Shown: positions 50,490-60,120, counted from the first letter of the stretch. The stretch is 64,000 nucleotides of DNA from Pseudomonadota bacterium (GCA_023451735.1 JAEXYH010000036.1:1-64000); one strand, 5' to 3'. A program made the numbers and translations. The notes: a model not told the origin generated them from the letters alone.

Positions 50490-50791
50490 ACTATAAGTGT
50501 AGCCAGATCGCGATCTCACGGTCTCGGAACGGTTTCCCATAATTTTTCTAAATTGAGGAAAATCTGTATCGGCTCTGTGGCCGGTTAGAGGCGCTGGCGC
50601 GGCGCCTAGCCGTCAGACTAGTTTCGCCGATTGCAAGCCAAATCCCAGCTCCCCCATTCTGGGATCCGATTCGTCCTTTTGAGGAATTTAATCGGGGCTC
50701 CTCAGCGAAACGCGCTCTCGAAGATCCATGAACGAGCAGAAACAATCTCCATTCACGGCCGAATTCGCAAAGGATTTTTCTGTCCCCTTCG

Positions 50792-50816
50792 AAATTCTAC
50801 TGATTTACTAGAATTT
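50792..50816 (+). promoter_or_regulatory. Inverted repeat upstream of the peptide-type ABC operon
   Basis: AAATTCTA (50792-50799) and TAGAATTT (50809-50816) are perfect eight-base arms separated by nine bases, 57 bases before the start at 50873. The geometry resembles a LysR-type T-N11-A site. The regulator is unknown. Confidence 0.5.
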
Positions 50817-50872
50817 ATTGACGGCAGGGATCGCTCCTAAAGCCGCGCGCTAGAAGGATACGGAGATACTCG

Positions 50873-52459
50873 ATGATAAATGCCCATATTGCGGGTCTTG
50901 CCGCAGCGGTACTTTCCTTTTCCCTCACCACATTCGCGGCAGACGCCGCGACAATTCGCTGGACGCGGGCGTCCGATGCGCTGACGCTCGACCCCCATGC
51001 GCAAAATGACGGCGTCACGCATGCGCTCCTGAACCACATCTACGAAAGCCTCGTCTGGCGTGACGCCAAGGGCGCCCTGACGCCACGCATCGCCACCGAG
51101 TGGAAGGTAAAGGACGGCGATCCTACGACCTGGGTGTTCACGCTGCGCAAGGGCGTGAAATTCCACGACGGTGCAGACCTGACCGCCGAAGACGTCGCCT
51201 TCTCACTCAATCGCGCCCGCTCGGAAAAGTCGAACCTTCGCCAGCTGCATGCTGATGTCGTCGAGGTGATTGCCGTGGATGATGTGACGGTCGAGGTCAA
51301 ACTTCGTGCGCCGAACCTGATCTATCCTAACAACCTGACCGGTACCTACATTCTCGACAAGGGCTGGGCCGAGAAGAACAACGTCGTCGATGTGCAGGAC
51401 TATGCGGCCGGCAATGACAATTACGCCGTGCGCCATACCAATGGCAGCGGGCCATATGTTCTTACGTCCCGCGAGGTCGGTGTCCGTACCGTGCTCGACG
51501 TTTTCGACAAGCATTGGGAAGAGGGCAAGCCCGACGTGACCCAGATCGTCTATACGCCGATCGCTGATTCCGCGACGCGCGTCGCGGCGCTGTTGTCCGG
51601 CGAGGTCGATTTCGTGCAGGACGTGCCGGTGCAGGACATCGAGCGCCTGAAGAAGACCGAGGGCATCAAGATCACCAGCGGCCCCGAAAACCGCTCCATC
51701 TTTCTCGGCTACCGTGTCGATGAGACACCGCTTGCATCGTCAAACATCAAGGACAAGAACCCGCTGAACGACGTGCGGGTACGCAAGGCATTCGATCTTG
51801 CGATCGACCGGGACGCGCTGCAGAAGGTCGTGCTACGCGGAAACTCGATCCCGACCGGTGTCATCGTGCCGCCCTTCGTGCATGGCTGGTCGAAAGAGCT
51901 CGATGCCTACACGAAGCCTGATGTCGCCAAGGCAAAGGCACTGCTTGCCGAAGCGGGTTATCCGGACGGCTTCACCATCACGCTCGACACGCCGAACAAC
52001 CGCTATGTCAATGATGAGGCGATTTCCCAGGCCGTCGTCGGCTTCCTCGGCCGCATCGGCGTCAAAGTCACGCTCGCCTCGCGTCCCTTCGCGCAGCATT
52101 CTCCGCTGCTGACCGAACGCAAATCCGACTTCTACCTCTATGGCTGGGGCGTTCCGACATTCGACAGCGCCTATAATTTCAACGACCTGATCCACACCAG
52201 AACAGGCCGTTACGGCGCCTATAACCCGACCTATTATTCCAACGCGGCCGTCGATGCGAAGATCGAGTCGCTCGGTGCGGAAACCGACGTCGCCAAGCGC
52301 GATGCCACGATCGCCGAATTGTGGAAACAGGTGAAGGAAGAGGCGATCTACCTGCCGCTTCACAACCAGATCACCACCTGGGCTGTACGCGACAATATCG
52401 ATATCGAGGTGCCGCCGGATGCGTCCCCGAAGCTCGGCCGCGTGACGATCAGCGAATAA
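50873..52459 (+). CDS. Peptide-type ABC transporter substrate-binding protein (family 5)
   Basis: A 528-residue periplasmic binding protein with a Sec signal peptide (residues 1-24, LAAAVLSFSLTTFAADAA). Blocks typical of the SBP_bac_5 family include IRWTRASDALTLDPHAQND, WVFTLRKGVKFHDGADLTAEDVAFSLNRA, GSGPYVLTSREVGV, NPLNDVRVRKAFDLAIDRDAL and the tail WKQVKEEAIYLPLHNQI. Close relatives take up glutathione-like or other peptides; the exact ligand is unknown. It is first in an operon with two permeases, a fused ATPase, an isochorismatase and a GlxA regulator, and is divergent from ssuA. GAAGGATACGGAG precedes the ATG. Confidence 0.9.
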   Translation: MINAHIAGLAAAVLSFSLTTFAADAATIRWTRASDALTLDPHAQNDGVTHALLNHIYESLVWRDAKGALTPRIATEWKVKDGDPTTWVFTLRKGVKFHDGADLTAEDVAFSLNRARSEKSNLRQLHADVVEVIAVDDVTVEVKLRAPNLIYPNNLTGTYILDKGWAEKNNVVDVQDYAAGNDNYAVRHTNGSGPYVLTSREVGVRTVLDVFDKHWEEGKPDVTQIVYTPIADSATRVAALLSGEVDFVQDVPVQDIERLKKTEGIKITSGPENRSIFLGYRVDETPLASSNIKDKNPLNDVRVRKAFDLAIDRDALQKVVLRGNSIPTGVIVPPFVHGWSKELDAYTKPDVAKAKALLAEAGYPDGFTITLDTPNNRYVNDEAISQAVVGFLGRIGVKVTLASRPFAQHSPLLTERKSDFYLYGWGVPTFDSAYNFNDLIHTRTGRYGAYNPTYYSNAAVDAKIESLGAETDVAKRDATIAELWKQVKEEAIYLPLHNQITTWAVRDNIDIEVPPDASPKLGRVTISE

Positions 52460-52518
52460 CGACAACGAGGGTAGCGCAGGTCAGGACGGAAACGTTCTGA
52501 CCTCGCTCGATCGGTGCG

Positions 52519-53502
52519 ATGACAGGTTTTATTCTCAGACGCATATCGCAATCGGTGCTGGTGATGCTGGCAGTCGCCCTCATCGCCTTCGTCGTAATCC
52601 GCTTTGTCGGCGACCCGCTGGAATCGCTTGCAAGCCAGGAAACACGGCTGGAAGATCGCGAGATCATGAAACAACGGCTCGGCCTCGACCGGCCCGTCGT
52701 GTTTCAGTTCGTCTCTTTCGTTCAACGCGGACTGAGCGGCGATTTCGGGATTTCCTACAAGCAGCAGGAACCGGTAACGCGGATGATCGCCGAGCGCCTG
52801 CCGGCAACCCTGGAACTGGCGCTCGCCTCGGCAACATTGGCTCTGCTGCTGGGCGGGGTGCTCGGCATTCAATGTGCCTTGAAGCCGGATAGCGCGCTCA
52901 CCCATGTCATCATGACGGTCTCGCTTGTCGGCGTGTCACTCCCCACATTCCTGATCGGCATCGGCCTGATCTATCTCTTTTCCGTCGAACTCGGCTGGCT
53001 TCCGTCCTTCGGGAGGGGCGAAACCGTGAAGCTCGGCTGGTGGACGACCGGTCTCTTGACCCTATCGGGCTGGCGCTCGATCATCCTGCCGGCCATCACG
53101 CTCTCGCTTTTCCAGATGACGCTGCTGATGCGGCTGGTCCGCGCCGAGATGCTGGAAGTGTTGCGGCAGGATTACATCCGCTTCGCCCGCGCCCGCGGCC
53201 TTCCGCAGCGGACCATTCATTTTGGCCACGCGTTGAAGAACACATTGGTGCCGGTCATCACCGTCGCCGGCCTGCAGCTCGGCTCGGTGATCGCCTTCGC
53301 GGTCGTTACTGAAACCGTATTCCAGTGGCCGGGGGTTGGTTCGCTGTTCATCAATTCCGTCCAGTCGGTGGATGTCCCTGTCATGGCAGCCTACCTCGTC
53401 TTCATCGCCCTCCTTTTCGTCCTCATCAATCTCATCGTGGATATCCTCTACTTCGCCGTCGACCCGCGCCTGCGCGTGGCTCGTACCACCGGGGAAGCAT
53501 GA
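52519..53502 (+). CDS. DppB-type ABC transporter permease
   Basis: A 327-residue permease: FILRRISQSVLVMLAVALIA, LGLDRPVVFQFVSFVQRGLSGDFGISYKQQEPV, and the C-terminal VVTETVFQWPGVGSLFINSVQSVDVPVM and VDILYFAVDPRLR blocks define the DppB/OppB/GsiC group. It pairs with the DppC-type protein encoded one base after its stop. Confidence 0.92.
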   Translation: MTGFILRRISQSVLVMLAVALIAFVVIRFVGDPLESLASQETRLEDREIMKQRLGLDRPVVFQFVSFVQRGLSGDFGISYKQQEPVTRMIAERLPATLELALASATLALLLGGVLGIQCALKPDSALTHVIMTVSLVGVSLPTFLIGIGLIYLFSVELGWLPSFGRGETVKLGWWTTGLLTLSGWRSIILPAITLSLFQMTLLMRLVRAEMLEVLRQDYIRFARARGLPQRTIHFGHALKNTLVPVITVAGLQLGSVIAFAVVTETVFQWPGVGSLFINSVQSVDVPVMAAYLVFIALLFVLINLIVDILYFAVDPRLRVARTTGEA

Positions 53503-53503
53503 G

Positions 53504-54460
53504 ATGACCACGAATACGAACGAACCTGTGCCTCATTCCCCTGACCAGCCGGCAGCAACCCCGCCGGTCCGGGCATGGCCGAAACTCAATCTCGTGACGT
53601 GGCTTGCATTGCTTCTTGCCATTGGCCTGATGCTGGCCGCTCTTTTCGCGCCGTTTATCGCACCCCATGACCCGTTCGACCCAGCAACACTCAACCTTCT
53701 CGACGGCATGACGCCGCCGCTGCAACCGAGTGCCTTCACCGGCAGCACGTTCCTGTTCGGCACGGACAACCAGGGGCGCGACGTATTCTCCTCCATTCTT
53801 TACGGCAGCCGCGTATCGCTGACCGTCGCATTCGCGGCGACCTTCCTGTCGCTGGCCATCGGCGTTACTGCCGGCCTCGTTAGCGGTTATGCGGGTGGCG
53901 TGACGGACGCGATCATCATGCGGGTGGCCGATGCGCAGCTTACCTTTCCAACCATTCTCATCGCGCTTCTGGTCTTCGGCATCGCTCAAGGTCTGGTGCC
54001 AGCGGCACGACAGGAGAGTGCTGCGGTCTGGATTCTCATATTCGCGATAGGCTTTTCCAACTGGCCGCAATTTGCCCGCACGGTGCGCGGCGCAACCCTT
54101 GTGGAAAAGCGCAGGGATTATGTCGCGGCCGCAAGGCTGATCGGCGTCTCGCCGGCCCGGATCCTTGTCACCCACATACTTCCCAACCTCGCAGGCCCCG
54201 TCCTTGTCATCGCCACCATCGGCCTGGCGCTGGCGGTCATCGAGGAAGCGACGCTCTCCTATCTCGGCGTCGGCGTGCCCCCAACCCGGCCGTCGCTCGG
54301 TACGCTGATACGCATCGGCCAGCAGTTCCTGTTTTCCGGCGAATGGTGGATCCTCGGCTTTCCGGCCGCCACACTCGTCCTGCTCGCATTGTCGGTAAAC
54401 CTGATCGGCGACCGTCTGCGCGATGCGCTCAATCCACGTCTGAGGGACACCCGCAGATGA
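53504..54460 (+). CDS. DppC-type ABC transporter permease
   Basis: A 318-residue permease with a 30-residue proline-rich N-terminal extension, then LNLVTWLALLLAIGLMLAALFAP, FGTDNQGRDVFSSILYGSRVSL, and the late EAA-type loop DYVAAARLIGVSPARILVTHILPN. The ATG at 53504 lies one base after the preceding stop; the longer frame to 53336 would lie inside the DppB-type gene. The stop overlaps the ATPase start (ATGA, 54457-54460). Confidence 0.92.
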   Translation: MTTNTNEPVPHSPDQPAATPPVRAWPKLNLVTWLALLLAIGLMLAALFAPFIAPHDPFDPATLNLLDGMTPPLQPSAFTGSTFLFGTDNQGRDVFSSILYGSRVSLTVAFAATFLSLAIGVTAGLVSGYAGGVTDAIIMRVADAQLTFPTILIALLVFGIAQGLVPAARQESAAVWILIFAIGFSNWPQFARTVRGATLVEKRRDYVAAARLIGVSPARILVTHILPNLAGPVLVIATIGLALAVIEEATLSYLGVGVPPTRPSLGTLIRIGQQFLFSGEWWILGFPAATLVLLALSVNLIGDRLRDALNPRLRDTRR

Positions 54461-56151
54461 CAACGCCAAACATTCATCCCGTCCTGTCCGTCCGTAACCT
54501 CACGGTAGACTTCCCGACGAAAGCCGGAATTTTCACGGCTGTCGACAGCCTCTCTCTCGACATCGCCCGCGGCGAGGTACTTGGTGTGATCGGAGAATCC
54601 GGCGCCGGAAAATCGATGACCGGGGCTGCGATCACCGGCCTGATAGACCATCCCGGCCGGATCGCATCCGGCGAGATCCTGCTCCAGGGCGAACGCATCG
54701 ACGGACGTTCCGAGCAGGCGCTGCGAAACATACGGGGACGGCGCATCGGCACCGTCTTTCAGGATCCTCTGGTCAGTCTTAATCCGCTTTATACGGTGGG
54801 GCGTCAGCTCATTGAAACCATTCGCAGCCATCTTCCGCTCTCCGCGAAGGCAGCACGCAACCGTGCGATCGAACTGCTCCGCGAAGTCGGCATCGGCGAA
54901 GCGGAACGGCGGGTGGATGCCTACCCGCACCAGTTTTCCGGCGGGATGCGCCAGCGAGTCGTGATCGCGCTGGCGATCGCTGCCGACCCGGAATTGCTGA
55001 TCGCGGACGAGCCGACATCCGCGCTCGACGTTTCGGTGCAGGCGCAGATCGTGGCACTGTTGAAGTCGCTTTGCGAAAAGCGCGGACTAGCGGTGCTGCT
55101 GATCACCCATGACATGGGCGTCGTTGCCGAGATCGCCGATCGTGTGGCGGTGATGAACCGCGGCCGCATCGTCGAAACCGGCCCCGTAGCCGAGGTGGTC
55201 CGCCGCCCGCGTGAAGAATACACTCGTGCTCTCATCGCTGCCATCCCGTCGATCCACAGCAAGAGTTCGCGGCCTGTCCCGTCCAGGATCGAAGAGTTTG
55301 TACGGGTCGAGAACATCCGCCGGGAGTTCGAACTTCCGGGCGGTTTTTCACTGCCGCTGCTGAAAAAGCTCTTCCCGGCGCGCAGCATCACGGCAGTCAA
55401 TGACGTGAGCTTTTCGATTGCCCGGGGCCAGACCTTCGCGCTCGTTGGCGAATCCGGCTCCGGCAAATCCACCATAGCCCGTATCGTGGTCGGGCTGCTG
55501 CGCGCGCAAGCCGGGCGGGTCGCCATCGGCGGCAGCCTGACCGGCGCCGACGCAGGGCCGGCACTAATGGGCGCCGTGCAGATGATCTTTCAGGATCCCT
55601 ATGCCAGCCTCAATCCGCGCTGGCAGATCGGTGACATCATTGCCGAACCCATCCGCCGGCTCGGCATCGGCCACAACCGGACGGAGATCGACCGACAGGT
55701 CACCGAATTGCTGCAACGCGTGCGCCTCGATCCCGCGGTGCGCCATCGTTACCCTCACGAATTCTCAGGCGGCCAGCGTCAGAGAATAGCCATCGCACGG
55801 GCACTTTCCAGCCGCCCACGCTTCATCGTTTGCGACGAGCCGACTTCCGCGCTCGACGTATCAGTACAGGCGCAGGTTCTGGAGTTGATGGCGAACCTGC
55901 AAGCGGAATTCGGCCTGACCTTTCTGCTGATCAGCCATAACCTTGCCGTCGTCCGCCAAATGGCCGATCGGGTCGGCGTACTGAAAGGTGGCGTCCTGGT
56001 CGAGGAAGGACCTGTCGAGCAGGTGTTTGAGAGACCCGAGCACGCCTATACGAAAATGCTGCTTGCCGCCGCACCCGATATCCAGGACGTGTTCCGCCGC
56101 AAGGACGCCGATCTGCGGCGTCCGAGCATCCAGCCCCTCGTCCAAGCATGA
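54457..56151 (+). CDS. Peptide-type ABC transporter ATPase with two fused domains
   Basis: A 564-residue DppD-DppF fusion. Domain 1 has Walker A GESGAGKSM, signature FSGGMRQRVVIALA and Walker B IADEPTSALD; domain 2 has GESGSGKST, FSGGQRQRIAIARA and VCDEPTSALD. The overall order matches GsiA and the second fused ATPase in this window at 33031. It is translated in overlap with the DppC-type gene. Both nucleotide sites look intact. Confidence 0.92.
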   Translation: MTTPNIHPVLSVRNLTVDFPTKAGIFTAVDSLSLDIARGEVLGVIGESGAGKSMTGAAITGLIDHPGRIASGEILLQGERIDGRSEQALRNIRGRRIGTVFQDPLVSLNPLYTVGRQLIETIRSHLPLSAKAARNRAIELLREVGIGEAERRVDAYPHQFSGGMRQRVVIALAIAADPELLIADEPTSALDVSVQAQIVALLKSLCEKRGLAVLLITHDMGVVAEIADRVAVMNRGRIVETGPVAEVVRRPREEYTRALIAAIPSIHSKSSRPVPSRIEEFVRVENIRREFELPGGFSLPLLKKLFPARSITAVNDVSFSIARGQTFALVGESGSGKSTIARIVVGLLRAQAGRVAIGGSLTGADAGPALMGAVQMIFQDPYASLNPRWQIGDIIAEPIRRLGIGHNRTEIDRQVTELLQRVRLDPAVRHRYPHEFSGGQRQRIAIARALSSRPRFIVCDEPTSALDVSVQAQVLELMANLQAEFGLTFLLISHNLAVVRQMADRVGVLKGGVLVEEGPVEQVFERPEHAYTKMLLAAAPDIQDVFRRKDADLRRPSIQPLVQA

Positions 56152-56276
56152 TGGAGCATGTGTGATCGGCTTTCAAGTTTGGCGCGAATTGTCCGCTGTT
56201 CGTCTGCCGGTGGTATCGAACCGGCACCCGAAATCCTGTTCTGTGCTATCTCCGGCAATAAAAAGGATCACTCACG

Positions 56277-56837
56277 ATGCCCGCAGACACGGCCCTTCTC
56301 GTCATCGACGCACAGGAATCGTTTCGCCAGCGCTCCTACTTCCGTGACGACGAATTCCAACCTTTTCTGGTTAAGCAGCAGGCCTTGATAGAAGGTGCAA
56401 AGGCCGCCGGCATCCCCGTCGTGCAGATCTTCCATGTGGAGGAGAAAGGCGTCTTTTCAGTCTCTTCCGGCTTCGTGAAGCCGATCGCGCCGCTTACGAT
56501 CACGCCCGACGCGGTTTTCCACAAACGACGTCACAGTGCACTTGTCGGCAGCGGGCTCGACGTCTGGTTGACAGAAAACGGGATCCGGCGCGTTATCGTT
56601 TCGGGCATCCGCACGGAACAATGCTGCGAAACGACGACACGCCACGCATCGGATCTCGGTTATGAGATCGACTATGTCAGCGAGGCAACGTTGACGTTTC
56701 CGATGACCGATGCCAACGGGCGTGAATGGTCCGCTGCCGAAATCAGGGCACGGACGGAACTCGTTCTGGCGGGGCGGTTCGCACGCATTGTGACCGTCAC
56801 GGAAGCGCTTGAAACCGGGAAAAAGGTGGCGGCTTGA
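56277..56837 (+). CDS. Isochorismatase family cysteine hydrolase
   Basis: A 186-residue protein with the three catalytic residues of the family: Asp11 in LLVIDAQESF, Lys83 in FHKRRHSAL and Cys116 in IRTEQCCETTTRHASDLGY. The GIRTEQCCETT segment is usual for cysteine hydrolases acting on amides or ureas (nicotinamidase/carbamoylsarcosine-type). It lies 125 bases after the ABC ATPase and overlaps the GlxA-type regulator gene. It may hydrolyse an amide brought in by the upstream transporter. AATAAAAAGGA precedes the start. Confidence 0.85.
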   Translation: MPADTALLVIDAQESFRQRSYFRDDEFQPFLVKQQALIEGAKAAGIPVVQIFHVEEKGVFSVSSGFVKPIAPLTITPDAVFHKRRHSALVGSGLDVWLTENGIRRVIVSGIRTEQCCETTTRHASDLGYEIDYVSEATLTFPMTDANGREWSAAEIRARTELVLAGRFARIVTVTEALETGKKVAA

Positions 56838-57841
56838 GTGAGCAGGGACGACTTCGGCAAATACCGGTCTTCGTGGTCGTCCCGCCGCGGGTGTTGCTCC
56901 TCGATATAGCCGGCCCGATCGAGGTGCTCCGCCGCGCCAATCTCGAGCAATCTGCGGTTCGTTTCGATATCACCTATATCGGCCCTTCTCCGGATGTTGC
57001 AAGTTCCGTCGGGCTGGCCGTCGCCGGCATAATGCCATTGCCGGCAGCGTTGCCGGAAGCAGCGCTGGTTCTTGTCTGCGGAGCGGTCGATGAACCGCTG
57101 GGAGCTGAAACGCAACATGATCGCGCGGGCGACCGACCACTGGAGGAAAACATCGTAAGATGGCTGCAGAACAGCATTCGTCCGGGCATCGAGCTTGCAA
57201 CCATTTGTTCGGGAGCGCTTCTGGCCGCGCGCGCCGGTCTGCTTGAAGGTTATGAGTGCACCACCCATCACTCGATGCTGTCCGATCTCAGCCGGTTGGC
57301 ACCGACTGCCCGCGTTCGGGATAACCGTCTGTTCGTCGAGGATGGTGAGCGCATGACAAGCGCCGGGGTGACGGCTGGCATCGATCTGATGCTGGCAATC
57401 GTTGCCCGCAAGGCCGGCCATTCGACGGCACTTGCCGCCGCCCGCACCCTCGTCATCTACCTGCGCCGCGCCGGTGCCGACCCGCAACTGTCGCCGTGGC
57501 TGCAGGGGCGAAGTCATATTCATCAGGCTGTCCACAAGGCGCAGGATGCGATCGGTGCCAATCCCGCCCGCGCCTGGACGGTCGATGCACTGGCAGATCT
57601 TGCTGCCATCAGCCCGCGCCATCTTTCGCGCCTTTTCAACGAGCATGTCGGCATGAGCGTGACCGAGTATGTCAACCGTATCCGCCTCGCCCTTGCCAAG
57701 GAACTGGTGGATGGATCGCGGCTAGGCATGGAACAGGTCGCCGACCGAGTGGGATTCTCCTCAGCCCGCCAATTTCGGAGAGCCTGGAACCGGCAACATG
57801 ATCTGCCGCCAGCCCGCTCAAGAAATGGTTCAGGGATCTAG
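56834..57841 (+). CDS. GlxA family transcriptional regulator (DJ-1/PfpI + AraC)
   Basis: A 335-residue regulator with an N-terminal DJ-1/PfpI-like domain (IPVFVVVPPRVLLLDIAGPIEV; the nucleophile-elbow region ATICSGALLAARAGLLEG with Cys) and two C-terminal AraC helix-turn-helix motifs (SPRHLSRLFNEHVGMSVTEY and LGMEQVADRVGFSSARQFRRAW). The start is a TTG at 56834 overlapping the isochorismatase stop. Regulators of this type often control genes for carnitine, choline or amide use and commonly adjoin cysteine hydrolase genes. It converges on metC. Confidence 0.88.
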   Translation: MSEQGRLRQIPVFVVVPPRVLLLDIAGPIEVLRRANLEQSAVRFDITYIGPSPDVASSVGLAVAGIMPLPAALPEAALVLVCGAVDEPLGAETQHDRAGDRPLEENIVRWLQNSIRPGIELATICSGALLAARAGLLEGYECTTHHSMLSDLSRLAPTARVRDNRLFVEDGERMTSAGVTAGIDLMLAIVARKAGHSTALAAARTLVIYLRRAGADPQLSPWLQGRSHIHQAVHKAQDAIGANPARAWTVDALADLAAISPRHLSRLFNEHVGMSVTEYVNRIRLALAKELVDGSRLGMEQVADRVGFSSARQFRRAWNRQHDLPPARSRNGSGI

Positions 57842-57853
57842 GAAATTCTTCGG

Positions 57854-59044
57854 TCAGACGGCCTCTGCAACGGCGAAACCTCGCTCCAGATCACCGATCA
57901 GGTCACTGACATCTTCCAGACCGATCTGCAGGCGCAGCACCGGCCCGCCGGAGGGCGGCGGCGTTACGCGCCGGTCGAACAGATTGACGTGGAGCGCCAG
58001 GCTCGGGAACCCGCCCCAGGAATAACCAAGGCCGAAAATCTCCAACGCATTGAGAAAGGCCTGGGCCTTTCGCTTGTGTTGGGCTTTCTCGGAAACCGTC
58101 AGCACAAAGGAGAAGATGCCGCTCGCGCCCTTGAAATCCCGCTTCCAGAGGTCGTGTCCCGGAAAGCTCGGCAATGCGGGGTGCAGGACCTGCGAAACCT
58201 CCTGCCTGCGCTCCAGCCATTGCGCAACCGCCAGCGCGCTCTGCTGGTGCCGTTCCAGTCGAACCCCCATGGTCCGCAGGCCGCGCAACACCTGGTATGC
58301 ATCGTCCGGCGCACCGCAGATACCAAGCGCGCCGTTTGTTTCCTTCAGGCGCGGCCAGTGCTTTTCATTGGCCGATACGGTGCCCATTAGGATGTCTGCA
58401 TGACCGGCCGGATATTTCGTCACCGCCTGGATGGAGATATCCACGCCGAAATCGAGCGGGCGGAAGTAGAGCGGCGTCGCCCAGGTATTGTCCATGGTGA
58501 CAACAGCGCCGAGACGATGTGCGACTTCGACGATTGTCGGGATATCCTGCATTTCGAACGTGTTCGATCCCGGTGCTTCGGTATGAACGAGCCTGGTATT
58601 GGGACGGAACAGTGCCTCGATGCCGGCGCCGGCCCCGGGATCGTAGAACTCCGCCTCGATGCCGAAGCGGGCGAGCACGGTTTCGCAGAAATGCCGGGTG
58701 GGGCCGTAAACGGAATCAACCACAAGCGCGTGGTCGCCGGGCGAGAGATAGGCGAGGAAGGCGATCGTCACGGCCGCCAGTCCCGACGGCACGAGAATTG
58801 TTCCAGCCGAACCTTCCAGTTCGTCAATCGCATCGCACAGCGCATTCGTCGTCGGCGTTCCGCGCGTGCCATAGGTATATTTCTGTGCGTGCGTGTCCAT
58901 GGTCTCGGCGCTCGGGAAGAGAACAGTCGACGCCCGAACCGGCGGCGGATTGATGAAGCCGTGGTAGTCGAACGGATCATAGCCCGCACGCACCAGCTGG
59001 GTGTTGATGCCGATGGGACTCGGCGACTTGCGGTCATCTGTCAT
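57854..59044 (-). CDS. metC: Cystathionine beta-lyase-type PLP enzyme
   Basis: A 396-residue Cys/Met-metabolism PLP enzyme. The pyridoxal lysine is Lys210 in SIQAVTKYPAGHADILMG, Asp185 in TMDNTWATPLYF binds the ring nitrogen, and YTYGTRGTPTTNALCDAIDELEG is the substrate-side tyrosine region. VNLFDRRVTPPPSGGPVLRLQIGLED closes the domain as in MetC. It cleaves a C-S bond of cystathionine, cystine or S-alkylcysteines to pyruvate, ammonia and a thiol. As the last gene of an operon with cystine-type transport proteins, use of an imported cysteine conjugate is more likely than methionine synthesis. Confidence 0.88.
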   Translation of the reverse strand: MTDDRKSPSPIGINTQLVRAGYDPFDYHGFINPPPVRASTVLFPSAETMDTHAQKYTYGTRGTPTTNALCDAIDELEGSAGTILVPSGLAAVTIAFLAYLSPGDHALVVDSVYGPTRHFCETVLARFGIEAEFYDPGAGAGIEALFRPNTRLVHTEAPGSNTFEMQDIPTIVEVAHRLGAVVTMDNTWATPLYFRPLDFGVDISIQAVTKYPAGHADILMGTVSANEKHWPRLKETNGALGICGAPDDAYQVLRGLRTMGVRLERHQQSALAVAQWLERRQEVSQVLHPALPSFPGHDLWKRDFKGASGIFSFVLTVSEKAQHKRKAQAFLNALEIFGLGYSWGGFPSLALHVNLFDRRVTPPPSGGPVLRLQIGLEDVSDLIGDLERGFAVAEAV

Positions 59045-59072
59045 GCGAATGCTTTCGATGAATAATGGATAT

Positions 59073-59102
59073 CGGCGGAACCTCGCAAAGGATGCTCCGC
59101 CG
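59073..59102 (-). terminator. Small hairpin between binding-protein gene and metC
   Basis: CGGCGGA (59073-59079) and TCCGCCG (59096-59102) form a seven-base stem in the 82-base gap. Like the tauA hairpin it lies after a binding-protein gene and lacks a T run. Confidence 0.35.
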
Positions 59103-59126
59103 AAGGAAAGTTCGTTCGGTCAGCCA

Positions 59127-60068
59127 TCAGGTCTTGGGAAGCCCAGGCGGATTGGTGCGTGATTCCGGCAGCGCTTCTTCTGAAAGCTGCCAGCGTGCGA
59201 GGATTTTCGCGTAGGCTCCCGACTTGATGAGATTGTTGGTCGCAAGCGTCAGTGCATCGGCAAGGCCGGATCCCTTGCGGGTGGTGATCGCCACGTCCGA
59301 ACGCTCCGGCCAGCCAGCTGACAAAGTCCCGACGCGCCGGATATTCTTGTCACGGGCCGCGATGTACACGAGTTGCGCATGCGGTTGGACGATAACGTCG
59401 ACCCGCCCGGACTGGAGCGCGATGATGCGGGCCGCATCGTCATCGTGATATTGCAACTCGATCGGTTTTAGCCCCGCGGCAACGTTCTCCTCGCTCCATT
59501 TGAGCAGGATGCGTTCCTGATTGGTGCTGGCCCCCACCGTGATGCGCAGCCCGGCAGCATCCTTGGGTTCCCTGATCTCCTTGATTGCGCTGTCGGACTT
59601 GACGAAGAAGCCGTGCAGACCCTGCCGATAGGTGGAGAAATCGAATTTTTCCTTGCGCAGTTCGGTAACGCCGACATTGGAGATGACCGCGTCGTATTTT
59701 CCGGAAACTAGCCCGAGCGGCCAGTCGGCCCAGGCGACCGGCACCAGTTCGAGCTCAAGGCCGATGCTGTCGGCAATCGCCAGCGCATAGTCGGGGTCGG
59801 CTCCGACGACCGTCTTCGCGTCGGTAGCATAGGTTGCCAGCGGCGGCCCGCCGGTGGAGACGGCGACAGTGAATTTGCCGGGACTGGTAAACTTGAAATC
59901 CTTTGGGAGCGCATCGATCGCTACGGCATCCTTCTCCACCCTTATGCGGCCGGGCTGTTCCGGCGAAAGATCGAAGATATCGTCTGCAGCGAGCGCATCA
60001 TAGGCAAGCAGCGGCAGGCTGAGCAGGCCGGCGCCGATCACGCGGCCGAGATTTTGAATGATGGTCAT
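59127..60068 (-). CDS. Cystine-type ABC substrate-binding protein (copy 2)
   Basis: A 313-residue family 3 binding protein with a signal peptide (residues 1-27, SLPLLAYDALA). The central part TVVGADPDYALAIADSIGLELELVPVAWADWPLGLVSGKYDAVISNVGVTELRKEKFDFSTYR is the amino-acid/cystine-binding layout, and KDAAGLRITVGASTNQERILLKWSEENV is the ligand arm. It is a close paralogue of the protein at 60164 (same VPVAWADWPLG, EKxDFSTYR, VGASTNQExIL). The start at 60068 gives a proper signal peptide. It belongs to an operon with the permease-ATPase fusion. Confidence 0.88.
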   Translation of the reverse strand: MTIIQNLGRVIGAGLLSLPLLAYDALAADDIFDLSPEQPGRIRVEKDAVAIDALPKDFKFTSPGKFTVAVSTGGPPLATYATDAKTVVGADPDYALAIADSIGLELELVPVAWADWPLGLVSGKYDAVISNVGVTELRKEKFDFSTYRQGLHGFFVKSDSAIKEIREPKDAAGLRITVGASTNQERILLKWSEENVAAGLKPIELQYHDDDAARIIALQSGRVDVIVQPHAQLVYIAARDKNIRRVGTLSAGWPERSDVAITTRKGSGLADALTLATNNLIKSGAYAKILARWQLSEEALPESRTNPPGLPKT

Positions 60069-60097
60069 GGCGTTCGTCCGGTTGATGAGGAAGGAGA

Positions 60098-60120
60098 CGC
60101 GGGCGGGAGGAGAACCCGCG
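60098..60120 (-). terminator. Small hairpin between the two binding-protein genes
   Basis: CGCGGG (60098-60103) and CCCGCG (60115-60120) form a six-base stem in the gap between paralogous binding-protein genes; no T run is present. Confidence 0.28.
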
